NCBI GenBank assembly: GCA_032718865.1
Contig: JALUTQ010000010.1
Span: 393,889-457,888, forward strand
Reading direction: 5' to 3'
Length of the DNA stretch: 64,000 nucleotides
From: Tilletia caries
Taxonomy: Eukaryota > Basidiomycota > Exobasidiomycetes > Tilletiales > Tilletiaceae
Made by a program: the position numbers and the translations under genes. Every line of letters starts with the position of its first letter. Position 1 is the stretch's first letter. Under the pieces are notes generated by a model that had not been told where the DNA came from, made no database searches, and saw only the letters and a program-made list of their open reading frames with translations. Below, in pieces: positions 1 to 11,600 of the stretch.

Positions 1-79
1 GTTTCTTGCTACTTTTCATCTCCTGTTTATATTCTAATTTCTATAAACTCATGGCCTCAAAAAGTCTGGGGAACACTCA

Positions 80-300
80 GTTGGAAACCACGGGCCCCCT
101 CAATAGTGGAGGTCTCCGCCCGTAGTCTCATATAGTCTGTCGAGCACCTTTTCTTCCTCTCTCTCAGCTTCACCTTTACTCAGTCCATCACATCGCATTC
201 CGCTGTACTTCAGTCCCTTCTAAGTACAATTCACACTCTCCTTACGGCGTCGGAACTCTCTGGTCTGGTCCCCGTTCTCTCCCGTTCTGGGGAGAATCCA
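80..300 (+). repeat. 5' LTR of the copia-type element
   Basis: This 221-bp repeat begins GTTGGAAACC and ends GAGAATCCA. It differs from the right copy (6002-6221) by a single T in a T-run near base 151. Short inverted ends (TTGGA/TCCAA) are visible. Near-identity of the two LTRs indicates a fairly recent insertion. Confidence 0.85.
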
Positions 301-303
301 ACT

Positions 304-315
304 GGTTATGAGCCC
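304..315 (+). promoter_or_regulatory. Primer binding site complementary to initiator tRNA-Met anticodon arm
   Basis: GGTTATGAGCCC lies three bases after the LTR end. It is the complement of the GGGCTCATAACC anticodon stem-loop of eukaryotic initiator tRNA-Met. Priming from an internal tRNA fragment, rather than the tRNA 3' end, is a known feature of copia-group elements. Confidence 0.65.
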
Positions 316-3300
316 AAGAGCTCTGCATTGAGCTACGGGAGCTCCAGAGCCCAAGGCAAGAGCTCCGACACTCGTCATGGTACCTCGTTTGGACCACAAG
401 ACACTTCTTCTCCAGAAAAAATGGAGCGCCAACGGTTCCGCAAGCACCACAGCTCAGCGGAGCACCGATGCGCCAGACGCCAGGCGCCAGCACCAAGCAG
501 CGGGTCCATCACGGACGGAATCACGGAAGGCAACGCCTCGCCCGATGACGATATCGGAGGTAGCCGTCCCACGAACTGGTTCCTGGCCCGCATCATCCGT
601 GCTCGGCGCAGCCCATCGGCACAGCCGCGCCGGCCTCATCGGCGGCTCGGCACAGAAGGAGCGTCACGGACGACATGACCACCAAGTGTGGAACAGCGGC
701 AGCTCATCGGCGAGCACCGCGCGGAAACCTGCAAGACCGGCACGGCGGATTCGAGCGACGCGCTTCGTTCCCCGGCGGATTGCAAGGTTGGATCTCCCAG
801 TACGAGACCGACAGGACCGAGCGCGAGCGACGGTTGCGGCACCGATGGCCATCGGCAGCTGGCAGCGGCTCGGCAGCTCGAGATTGACCGACAGCCACCC
901 AGTTACGCGATCTGGGTGTGTGTTCAAGGTCGGCGGTCAAACAAGGTCACGAAGAACACATGCGCGGTCGGTGCGCAGTTCTCAAGACCTCGACCTACAC
1001 CTTCGGCATCAAAGCTCAAGTCGCGGAAGGCGGGAGCGGCAATCCCCCGGAAGCGCAGCGGCCAGGCGAAGGATTGCGTGTTTGGCGAGCTAGCCACTCA
1101 CAGGCGCGCAAGAACGTTGGGCGCCAGCTCAGTGGCAGGCCTCATCCTTGGGAGTCAAGACGGACGATGCGTTCGGAGCTTCGGGCCAATCGGTCACTGC
1201 TCATGTCATGGACAAACGGACACGTCACACTTCCTCAACTCTCAACCCTCAAGTCGTTTCCGTCATCAGTACACGACGGACATCGCATCTCACCTCGCAT
1301 GCGCACAGGGCGCAGCGAGAATCCTGCCGTCGGTGCTTTTCCTACAAGCGGACAAGTGGCATCCACAGTCCACAGTCATGGCGCTTCGGAGACGACGCGG
1401 ATGGTCCGCGTCACACGATCATCTGGTCGGCTTGCCAGCCGCGAGCAAACGCGCTCCACTACAACCCACCAGAACTGTCGCAAGACAGAACATGCCGTAA
1501 GGGCCTCGGCATCGTGTTCGATATGGCCGCCGGATATCGACACACACGGAGCGCAATGGGCGACTCTATGAGTCTGTAGGATGAATGGTAGCTCCTCTCC
1601 CTCGGACGGTCGGCAAATGGGCCGGCGACGCTTAGCATTTTAGATGTGTCGCGCACATTGATGCTCTACGTCAATGGGACTGAGCAACTGAGCCCAGCCC
1701 GGCTGTGATTGGCGAGGACAACCACCTCGGTCACGGCCACAACTCACCATCGTCAGGGAGATCGGTCCCTGGCGGGTCATCGCGGACCACGGTTCAGACT
1801 TCAGACCGATTGGGTCCAGGCAACGAAGTGCGAACAATGTCGCCAGGACAATGCGATGCCAACTTCCGAGTCGACACACATAAGGGCAGTGCCGGTGGTG
1901 ACACGGCTGTGTCGACACCCGCGAGCAAGTCCGAGCTTGTTCCTGGGAACGATGAGACGTCTGCTATGAGCAGCGGCGTCCGGGGGCACACGGCCGCGTG
2001 GGCGGCGTGAGAAGACCCTCAACGGCAGCGAATGCGGAGTGGACCGGTGTACGGAGACTTCCACTATGCAGAGCGTCTGGCGAGCCTTAGTGGCGTTGCC
2101 GCAATATAGACGCGTCTCATCTGCAGGAAGGTCGAGGATCGGTATGCAGATATACGCGGCCCGAAGTAGTGGATCAGCCCTCTGGCGATCTGTGGCCGCA
2201 CCATCTCTCTCACCCTCACCACCACTCTCAGCTTCGTGCCGTGCCGGGATGACGAACAGGGCGCGAGCGGCGACCCTGGTTTACTAGTCATACCGTGCTC
2301 GGTTAATGACCGGGACAATGTCCCCACACCCTGCCTCCAGGCTTCGGCCTGTACCGCTTGGCAGGATAGGGACATCTCCCTACAGCTGCGTTTCTGCTAC
2401 GCACCACTCCACGTAGGATTGGACGCTGACCCTATGCCTTACTCCCCCCTTTGTGCGAGCTCCGAGTCACAACTCGAGCGGACACTTTGGATCTCCTCGC
2501 CCAGATTGGTCTCCCTGCCGACTGCATGTGGCGCTCGCCAGCGCGGCGTGGACTGCGGGCACGGGTGACTAGGGACGAGAAGGGGATGGTGGTTTGGCAT
2601 TGGGGTTCGGCGGACAATGAGGGAAAGGAGAGGCAGAGTGGCGGGAGGCCCCTGCAAGGATATAGGCTCGAGACGGAACCTTGGTGCTGGTCGCACGGCT
2701 TCAAGCCTGTCCTTGATCGAGCTCGTCGGAGAGCAGGACGATCGGATCCCGAGATGGGATAAGCACATCAAGCAGGAGTCACGCGACGCGCGTTGCGCGC
2801 ATGACACGGTCTACACGAGGTCCACACCTCCTCGGTCTCCTTTCTCTCTCCTCCCTCAGCCTCGGGACCGACAGCGGTCGGGGCGGCTCCTCACGCGGCA
2901 CACGCGGAGCGGCGGAGAGGACGCATACAAGCTGCGGCTATTGGTGGTGCAGTCAGGCTCAGGCTCGATCTCTCGACGGAGAAACCAGCAGACAGCAAGC
3001 CGCGGGCATCGATGCTCTCGGCAGCCGGCAGTCGGCACTCGGCACTCGGCACACATGCGGACGTGCACGGCCGATGTCGTGCTATATGCACTCGGCAACA
3101 AGCACAGCTGCACTTGCGCGACAGCCGACAGAATCCACTGGACGCAAGCGCACAAGAACGCCAGTACGACGTCGTCTGGGTTCCTCTGGTTCGGCGCAAT
3201 GGAGCGCACGTTCACAGCCAAGGTTCACGGCGGCGCCATGCCCACGGATCACAGCAGCAGCAGGTGTCTCGGCGGAGGCACGGTGATGCGCAGCGGCCAC

Positions 3301-3460
3301 ACTCACGGCGCGCGCAGAGCCACGGACGCCAGCGAACACACAAGCAGCGTCCACCCACCAGTGGCGACCGTTCGGTTCGGCGCCCGCTCACAGATCACAT
3401 CAGGTCCACAGCTAGCGAACATACGCGTGGTGTCAAGCGCATCAGCTCGGCGCATTGATT

Positions 3461-4263
3461 TAAGGTTGTCCCCGGAGTTGACGCGGAGCTGGGGTTTTGC
3501 GGACTCCGTACTCCTCCGACGGAGGGCTCCGCCGGAGGCGGAGCGCGGAGCTCACTTTTGAGAGATTTTCACTTTTGAGGGATTTTTGACCTTAAAAAAG
3601 CACGGAGTCCGCCTGGAGGACTCCGCCGGAATTTACGCGGAGCGCGGAGCCCAATCCTGGGCCCACTAGTCAAAAGTACGGAGCGCGGAGTCGTCAAAAT
3701 TGTGCGAAAATTCCGGCGGAATTTCCGCAGAATTCCCGGAGCTGTGAGGTCACGTGATCGTCGAAAATAGGGGTCACGTGACCTTATTTTGGGTGCGCTC
3801 CGCCGGAATTCCGTCCAAGTTCCGCGGAAATGTGCGGAATTCCGAGAAAATAGGCATCGCCGAGACACGCGCAGGGGATAAAACAGGCGTCATCATCCGT
3901 TGAGAGCTTCAGAATAGCACTGGAGTCAATACCGCAACAATGTCGGATGGTGAATGTATAGCTCTGATTGTGTTAGAGTCATTCTGAGAGCAAATTATAC
4001 CACCACTGCGCTCCGACGGAATTCCGCGGAATTCCGAGCTCCGCATACACGGAGCACGGAGGAGCATTATGAAAACGCACAGAAAAACGCGGAGCGCGGA
4101 GCTGGGATTTCAACTTTTGTATACTTCCGTCGGAACGCGGAGCTGAGTTTTTTCAGCTCTGTCTTAGTCTGCGGAGGCGGAGCTCGCCTCAAAAAGTCAA
4201 AATTCCGGCGGAATTTGGAAGTGCGGAGGCGGAGCCCTCCGCGTTACTCCGGGGACAACCTTA
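3461..4263. mobile_element. hAT-type MITE, copy 1
   Basis: This 803-bp non-coding element has perfect terminal inverted repeats TAAGGTTGTCCCCGGAGT and a perfect 8-bp target duplication CATTGATT (3453-3460 and 4264-4271). The interior is dense in CGGAG/CTCCG and GGAATTCCG motifs. A second copy lies at 30479-31266. The 8-bp duplication and inverted repeats point to hAT transposition. The transposon at 31656-34234 has different ends, so the mobilising transposase is not shown by this window. Confidence 0.85.
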
Positions 4264-6001
4264 CATTGATTGGCCAGTGTGGCACGGCTTCGTTGGATTG
4301 GAGGCGTTGGATCGGTATATGGGATAGTCGGAGTTGTGATGGGGTGTTCAGATTGGGATCTCGGCTCCGAGGCGGCATAAACAAACCGGATGGAGTCAAC
4401 GACACAACGCAACAGCCGCACCACCATCAATACACGACCCACGAACCCCTCCACGAGCCGCCAAGACAGGTACGACGCACGGCAGCAGTCAGCGCACAGC
4501 ACCAGTGACCAGCACCACAAACCAGCATAGGCTTCTTGCCTTCCTGAACCATGCAGGAGTGCCATGGATGCACCTGCTTACCCTCGAGACTCAACCCAAT
4601 CACAGCTCGGACATCCACCACACACAAGGCTCTCTCCTCGGCCACCGCGCTCATCGGAGCTCGACCAGTTGTCGGTTCCGGAGCAGGCATACGGCAGCCG
4701 AAGCGCGACGTTCTCTTGGTTGGGCGTACAGGGATTGGTGGGATCTGTGATAGGGATGGTTGAGAGGGTATGGGAATGGAAGGGAGATACTCAGTTGAGG
4801 CGACAATGGCGTCCCTCAAGCAGAGTGGTGGTACGGATCGGCTGGGGGAATTGGCGCTTGGCAGGACCCAGACTGGCAGGAGACAGCAGGAGCTCAGTCC
4901 TAGGTGGACGAGCTGCACGAAAGTCTCAGCAGCTGGTGTGAGTGGCATGAGGCATCTCCTCGATGAGGGTGTATGCGAGCGGTGGGAGCATAGGCCATAC
5001 GATCGGCGACGGGTGGTTCGGAGCATCGGGCCGCAATCGGCAATCACGCCAGCGGCAGCATCAACAGCAAAGGAAACGCGCGTCCTCGCGTTCAGTCCTC
5101 ACGCTCAACCACCACGTCCGGATCGGCACATTCATTAAGTCTCGAGCGCACAGCGCGCCGAGCAGCAAATTCACATGGTCAAGGTTCGCTCAAGACGCAT
5201 GCATCGGTTGTCGGAGCATTTCAAACATGGCCAGTGGTGCAACGCCTTTGGAAGCTCCAGGGCTTCAAACCCGTGCACATACGCACGCACCGAACGCAAT
5301 ATAAGGGCCACCAACCAGCCATGCAACAACGGATCCCGCTGTCCTCCCTCCCTCTTGCGCACCCACGGGCTTGTGCTCGGCACCATCGGTGTCGACTATT
5401 CGGTGCTCTGGTAACCGAGCAGTGAGCGCCGGTCAAAGGTCGAGAAGTTGGGCGGGTTTGGATTTAGGTCAGTGGAATATGGTACATGGGCACATGGGCA
5501 GTGGTGGCTTGGGATAGGTGGTGTGGCAGGGTGCGAGGCACAATGGGAGCAGGGCGGTAGTGTAGGATGGATGCAGGATGAGGTTATGTGGGACAATGTT
5601 GGGGGTCGGAAATCAGCACCCTGTGTGGTGTGGTGTGGTGCGTTGGCGTACAGGAACGGTGGGAGCAGGCTCGGGTTCGGCACATCAGCATATGAGCACG
5701 ACGAAAACCCCGAGTCAGCAGTGGACACCTCTCACGGCAAAGAACTGCATCGGATCACCTTCCACAACTTGACGGTCTCACCCCACCACCTCAGCCCTCA
5801 GCATCAACATTCAACATACCGTCGTACGGCACATCGACTCCAGCACCAGCAGTCGACGCACACACACACTCATTCAATTCAATTACGACTTTCACGAATC
5901 ATAACCTTCGGCGGCCACGGGCATCGAGAGCCAGAGTACGCGCCTCAGCACGGTCAGCGAGGCGACAATCACTGTCAGAACAGGATACTCGAGGTGGGAG
6001 A

Positions 6002-6221
6002 GTTGGAAACCACGGGCCCCCTCAATAGTGGAGGTCTCCGCCCGTAGTCTCATATAGTCTGTCGAGCACCTTTCTTCCTCTCTCTCAGCTTCACCTTTAC
6101 TCAGTCCATCACATCGCATTCCGCTGTACTTCAGTCCCTTCTAAGTACAATTCACACTCTCCTTACGGCGTCGGAACTCTCTGGTCTGGTCCCCGTTCTC
6201 TCCCGTTCTGGGGAGAATCCA
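6002..6221 (+). repeat. 3' LTR of the copia-type element
   Basis: This 220-bp direct repeat of 80-300 is preceded by a purine-rich tract (GAGGTGGGAGA) and followed by the ACTCA target duplication at 6222-6226. Confidence 0.85.
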
Positions 6222-6462
6222 ACTCACTCTGGCTCAAAAGCCAGGCCGGTGGGATAGAACATCTTTGTCTGTCAGTTTACCGCGTGTTAGCCGTGAGAGA
6301 GCAGCGGGTTAGAAGCGGGCGACCCGCTGCACATCGCGGATTCTGTGTCCAAGCGGAAGCACAGCGGGTGACCCGCTGCTGACCCGCTGGGGATGCGAGT
6401 CTCATCCGCTCCAAATTCCTGACCTGGGTGCGTACCTTACCAGAGTGTTCCCCTAACTTTTT

Positions 6463-7315
6463 CGCCTTGTTGAATAACAGGTCGCTGGGGGCTGGGAGTG
6501 GGATTTAAATACAGACTTAGTCAACAAAGTTAAGTAGCAGCAACTTACGCCTTGGAACCATAGTGACCTGGCTGTCGGCTGAAGCCCAGAGGCCAGGGTG
6601 TCCCTCAGACTCGATGTGGACCTCAGACCCTTATGACCTGGTAGAGATGTGCGAAGACGTGACTGGGGGGGCGTCCTCTCCCCCTCCCCCTTTTCGCGAA
6701 TCTTTTGTATCAGAAAGGTCACCAAATCTCAGCCCCGCACGGCTACGCAGAAGCTCAAGGTAGCTTCGCTACCCTTCGTCTGCTTCGCCATGCGGCTGCG
6801 ACTTGCGATCGTAGCTACGAGCATCTATATCATTGTCCATGTAACATTTTGAATGTTGATCAAACTTGCGTGAAAAAAAAGGGATTGAGGAACTTCACAC
6901 ACGTAATCATCCCGCACGGCTGTATCTACCAAGGAAGCAGAAAGCAAAGAATGATATGTCATATGATGGCTTCGCGCAGAGAGAGACAATTGACAAACAA
7001 GACGGAGAATAGCTGCGAGCGCAATGAAGATAAGATTAAAAGACTGAGGAGAAAAAAGCGTGAGGCTAATGCAGAAGGAGAGGTTAGGGGATAGGAAACA
7101 TAAGCGGCCGGGGAAGCAGACGGAAGGGACGTAGAAGACGGGTGAAGGCTGAGACCGGAGACGAATGGGCAAAGGAATGCCAACAGAGCTTGATGCGAAG
7201 GTAAGGGAATATAGAAGAGGCAAGAGCACAGCAGAAAGAAAGTCAGATCAGGTCAGGTCAGGTCAGGTCAGGTCAGGTCAGGTCAGGTCCAGTGTTGAAC
7301 ATACTATTGGAGTAT
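6463..7315. other. No gene recognised; contains a 5-bp microsatellite
   Basis: No convincing coding region is seen. A perfect (AGGTC)n tract of about eight units occupies roughly 7246-7290. The segment lies between an inverted motif pair TTCCCCTAACTTT (6448-6460) and its complement (8380-8392), which may mark a larger old element. Confidence 0.5.
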
Positions 7316-7710
7316 GGAACCCTGGGCGACTTGAGAGAGGAGAAGCACAATGGTGACGCCGAAGGTGGCCACCGACGACGGACACATTGACCTCGGCGGG
7401 CTTGACGTTGGCAATGTCGAAGTGGAAGGTGGAGGCGCGTGTGATGTCAAAGGTGGTGACCCGTGACACAGAACAGACTGTACGAAGATATGCAGTGATG
7501 AGCACCATTTTAACTCATGAAGCGTCAGAGCCGTTAGAAGAAGGAGAGGGGGTCGGGGGGAAAACCCACCGCTTGGGGTCGTAAAGACTTGAAGACCTCG
7601 GCGACGATGGGCACGGTGGAGTTGACGGGGTTGGAGATGACGAGGTGGTGTGCTTTGGGAGCAACCTTGGCAGCGGCTTTGTCGAGGGAGAGAGCTGTCC
7701 GATGGGGCAT
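7316..7710 (-). pseudogene. Malate dehydrogenase fragment (pseudogene)
   Basis: Reading leftward, the fragment encodes pieces of NAD-malate dehydrogenase. It starts with KVAPKAHHLVISNPVNSTVP and VAEVFK, then in another frame YDPKR. An apparent 5' splice site (GTGGG) and an intron follow, then pieces equivalent to FGVTTFDITRASTF and VSVVGGH, and in a third frame FGVTIVLLLSQ. These correspond to consecutive parts of the enzyme's C-terminal half. At least two frameshifts are needed and no N-terminal NAD-binding exon was found. The retained intron argues for a DNA-level duplicate rather than a retrocopy. Confidence 0.75.
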
Positions 7711-8635
7711 GGTGAGTGAGGAAAGTCAGTCTACTCATCTTGACGACGTCGACCGGATTCATAAGAGCAGAGAGCTGAAAAACGAATGGGTGAGTAAGGA
7801 CCTAACCCGGAGCACCTGATGCAGATGCGCGTATAAACACGAGGCTCACCTTGGATGACAATTTGGGAGTGCTGACTGCTGCGCCGGACTCAGAATGGGA
7901 ACAAAGCAGAGACTGGTATGGGTAAGTGGTATCAGCCATCAGGTTAAGCAAGAAGAAGCAAAACAGCGGTGAGCATCATTAATTTGAACCTTGGTGAGCA
8001 GAGAGCGGTTAAAAAGAAATCGAGGGGGATTGTTCAATTCGCATGATGCTTGTCGGGCTTCGATGGAAGCGTGAAGAAAGGCTGGCGGTGTTGGTTGTCG
8101 TCTGTCGAGTGTCGAAATGAACTGATTACGTATGCAAGATTTCTGCACTCTGTGCTTATGTAAGGAAAACCAAACTTTGGCTCAAGGACAGATCAGTCAA
8201 TTCTGATGCTACAACCACGAAACCTGTGCCAGAAGTTGCAGGACTAGATTTGGTCAAGGGTCTACTGATTCAGAATGGTGTGTTGTGTTGGTAGTTGCGA
8301 AGAAAAGTCCCAAACTACGAGCCTGAATGGCAAAAAGCTTACGGCCGTAAGGCGGGAGCCGCCCTATAACCCCTTAACTAAAGTTAGGGGAATTCACCGC
8401 GGATTAGCAGCGGGTACACGGCGGGTTCGTTTTTACTGAGGGTGACGGGAGTCTACAAGTTAATCATTGGCGAAATAAAATTCTTCAATTCCGTGAAGGG
8501 TGGTGCCGTCTTTGCTTTTTTATTATATATTAAAAGTTAAAAAGTTATAATCCAAATAGCCCGTAGGGCTTTATAAGATTCAATTCTTGTCTTTTTTTCA
8601 TCTGAAAAAAAAAAAAAAAAAAAGTATACAACTAC
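7711..8635. other. Intergenic; no gene seen, repeat remnant and A-tract
   Basis: No gene was found. A perfect 14-bp palindrome CTTACGGCCGTAAG (8338-8351) and a GTTAGGGGAATTC...AGCAGCGGGT segment (8382-8430) resemble the MITE-like material at 6227-6462. A run of 19 A residues sits at 8605-8623, just past the stop of the next gene. Confidence 0.5.
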
Positions 8636-11600
8636 CTACATGGACAGCGTACTCCGTCGCCGAACCGACGCCCCACCGAACGTACGCAAAGCGGGAGGGG
8701 GAGGGGGAGGGGGAGGACTGGGCGTCCGAGTGTCTGCCATCCTTCCCACGTCCCCAGACAGCACAGGGTAACTCGGTCCGAACGACGACGACGAGGACGA
8801 GATCATCTGCTGAAGCTGATGCGGCTGGAGATGGTCCGACTCCTCCGAGCCTCCAAACCCAGCGCGCGACGACCGCTTCGAGCCCGCGCGCGACTTGGTC
8901 CGCCGAGGCATCGGGATCCCAAATGCACTATGCACCGAGCTCTCCAACGCAGCTCCCTCCTCCTCTTCCCGTCCATACGTATCAACTTCTCCCCACGCGC
9001 GCCGACTCTCCTCCTCCTCCTCCTCCAGCCTTGCGGCCTCAGCTTCAGCCTCAGCCTGCGCAGCAGCCACTTCCATCACCCTCCTCCTCCGCTCCACCTC
9101 CTCCACCTCCGCCTCCTTCATCCCAACAAGTTTCTTCCTCACCGCCCGCCTCGCCCTCCTCCACCCCTCGCTCGGCCCAGCATACTCCGAATAAACCAAG
9201 CCGGTCCTCCGCCTGTCCTCCAGCCCATCCGTCTCGATAGAGGAAGACGACGACCCGCCTCCGACGACGACGACGTGCCCTACGGGGGTCTCCATCACCA
9301 CGTCCAGCCGCTCGAAGCTGTCCAGGCCCGTGGCGGCGAAGACGACGCGGATGTTCCGATGGAGGTAAATCTTCGGGAGTGGTGTTTTTCGTCTTGTCGT
9401 GGGTTCCTCTGCAGCTGTTGCAGCGGGGACGGGCACGGGGACAGGCATGGGTGCATCCCGCGCCGAGGCGATGGTGTACTCCGTGCCACGACCCTGTCCT
9501 GGTCCTTGGGCCTTCGAATCCGCCGCTCCGCCCGAAACGACCGGCGGACAAGCGAATTGCAAATGAACAGCATACCGCATCGTTTCCTTCTCCTTCTCCT
9601 TCTCCCTCTCCCCGCCATTACTCTTCCACCTCCCCCTCCCCATGGTGGTGGCCCCATTCCCCACAAAAAGCGACCGATCGCCCGAAACGTCCGCAGAGAC
9701 AAAGCTCTTCTGCCTGACGAACGTCTTCGTGCCCGGTTGCATGTCGCTCAGGTCGTACTTCACCAAGAACACCTTCACCGCAGTCAGGTTCTGGTTCTTG
9801 ACGATGAGCTGGATCTGGCCTTTGGGCGGGACCTGATAGCCGGGGAACGCCGGCACCTGGGCGAGCGCTTCGGTGGGGGAGAGCTTGATCTCGGCTGGTG
9901 CGGGTGAGAGGTGCGTTGCTAGCTTGCTGTCTGCGACGACAGTAGCAGGCGTGAGCGGCCGGACCGTATCGAGTACCTCTCCCAACCGCTTGAAGAAGAA
10001 AGCCTCCAAGTCGATCGAACCCACATACGGACTTCCCACCGTGCTCTTCTCCATCCTCGGCACGACCTTCGACTTCGGCAACGGAGACGGACACACCGAC
10101 GGCGACCACGACGGCGACGGGGATGGCGACGACGACGACGAGGACGACGACGACGACGAGAAGGAAACCTCCCCATCCGCCCCGCCAAGCGGATAATACC
10201 GCGCCTGAAACCCAACCGAAAGGTGCTTAGGACACCTCAACTTCCTCGGACACGCACCCTCCCCCATCTCCAACACCCCAAGCTCAGCATCAAACTCAAA
10301 CGGCTGGGACGGCATCGTCGACATCCGCCCACTCAGCAGACTTTCGTCGTAGGACCCGATGAGGGAGAGGGATGCGCTGCGGGTGTGCGATTGGGAGAAC
10401 GACGGCGGGCGGGAGGGGAAGGGAGGCGAACGGGTGTAGCTTGCTGTCGAGGGGGAGAAGGCCATTCCACCAGCACCACCACCAGGCGCGGGACTACCGC
10501 CGTTGCCGAGAGAGGTCGACCGCCAGCCGTAGTACGGCGAAGGTACCGACACAGGCACAGGCACGGGCGAGGACGATGACGACATCCCATACCCACCCGT
10601 CCACATCGTCGATGCCGGACCGGAAGGCCGACGGGCCGAAAGCGAGGACGAGGACGACAGGGACCCATACCGTCCACCAGACCCTCCCAGGCCCATCCCA
10701 TGCATCCGCACCCGACTCGGCGACCCAGCAACCGAATCGCGGAAGCCGTCCTGATCATCAACAAAGTTCTCCACACTTTCTTCCATCAGATGAACCCCTC
10801 CACCGCCACAGCCGCCGATCATCAGAGCAGACGCATGTACCCGCTGAGGAGGCTGCGCCATGGGCTGGAGCGCCGACGCCGATGCTCGACGGACGGAGAG
10901 CATGTCCGCCGAGGTGGAGTAGAGGGAGAGTGGGGAGGAGGCCTGCCGGCGCGGGGGTGTGCGGCAGGGGAGCGAGGCTGCGCTCATCAGGCCTGGGCTG
11001 GATTGTTGGAAGGACTCGGACTGCTGCTTGACGGGTGTGGTGGGGACTGTCATCATTTGGGCGTCTTGCACTTCTGTTGAGGGTGTGGTATCGACAATCA
11101 AATCGGGCCGTGGGGATGATCCCTCCGCCTGCTCCTTCCCGTCCAACGTCCCCTCAGAGTTTCGTACCGGACCGCAGTCGTCGACGCTGAGGAAATGCGA
11201 ACTCATCTCCGGCATCTCGCCCAAGAATGAGCCGCTAAGCGCAAGCCCATGCAAAGCAGTAGCCGCCTCCGAGACCGTCAGTCTGCGCGAGCGTCGTGAT
11301 CCAGAAGACCTTGTTGGTGTCCGATCGCCGCGGCTCGTCCCTTCGTTTGTTGACGAGGAGGAGGCGATGCTGGAGGGGGAGAGGGCGAGAGTGCTGTCGG
11401 ATGGTGGTGCATGTGATGATCGGTCTGCTTGATGAGTTGAGGTTGAGGTTGAGGAACCTGCTGGACTGAATGGACTGGAATGTGGCCTGGAGGAGTCATC
11501 ACCGAAGTTCCCCTTCTCATTGCCTCCGTCGCTCTCATCCTTGGCATCGCCGCCACTAGAGCCTTCCCCATGCTTATTTTCCCTGTCATCAACTCGGGAT

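Larger units (their letters stand above)
80..6221 (+). mobile_element. Copia-type LTR retrotransposon without recognisable gag-pol (LARD-like)
   Basis: Two about 220-bp direct repeats (80-300 and 6002-6221) are almost identical, and the whole is flanked by the 5-bp duplication ACTCA (75-79 and 6222-6226). Just inside the left LTR is a primer binding site matching the anticodon arm of initiator tRNA-Met. A purine-rich tract (about 5990-6001) precedes the right LTR. The 5.7-kb interior has no frame that I can recognise as Gag, protease, integrase or reverse transcriptase. It contains only short overlapping open frames and a nested MITE (3461-4263). Structurally it is a large non-autonomous LTR element, or an extremely degraded one. 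The half-tRNA priming mode is typical of Ty1/copia elements in flies and fungi, so copia-type is an inference from structure only. Confidence 0.8.
59..6462. repeat. Remnant of a small inverted-terminal-repeat (MITE-like) element split by an LTR element
   Basis: Bases 59-78 and the reverse complement of 6443-6462 match at 18 of 20 positions (consensus AAAAAGTYWGGGGAACACTC). If the LTR element and one target duplication between them are removed, the two ends lie about 257 bp apart. The interior (6227-6440) is rich in CAGCGGGT and ACCCGCTG motifs. I read this as an old MITE that served as landing site for the LTR element. No transposase is present and the superfamily is unknown. Confidence 0.45.

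Noticed and set aside
377..1571. Several overlapping open frames of 200-270 codons inside the copia-type element
   Set aside because: They overlap in different frames, have Arg/Ser-rich compositional character and no retroelement motif; typical of GC-rich non-coding DNA.
4427..5047. 206-codon minus-strand frame inside the LTR element
   Set aside because: No recognisable motif, overlaps other frames, and runs across repeat interior.
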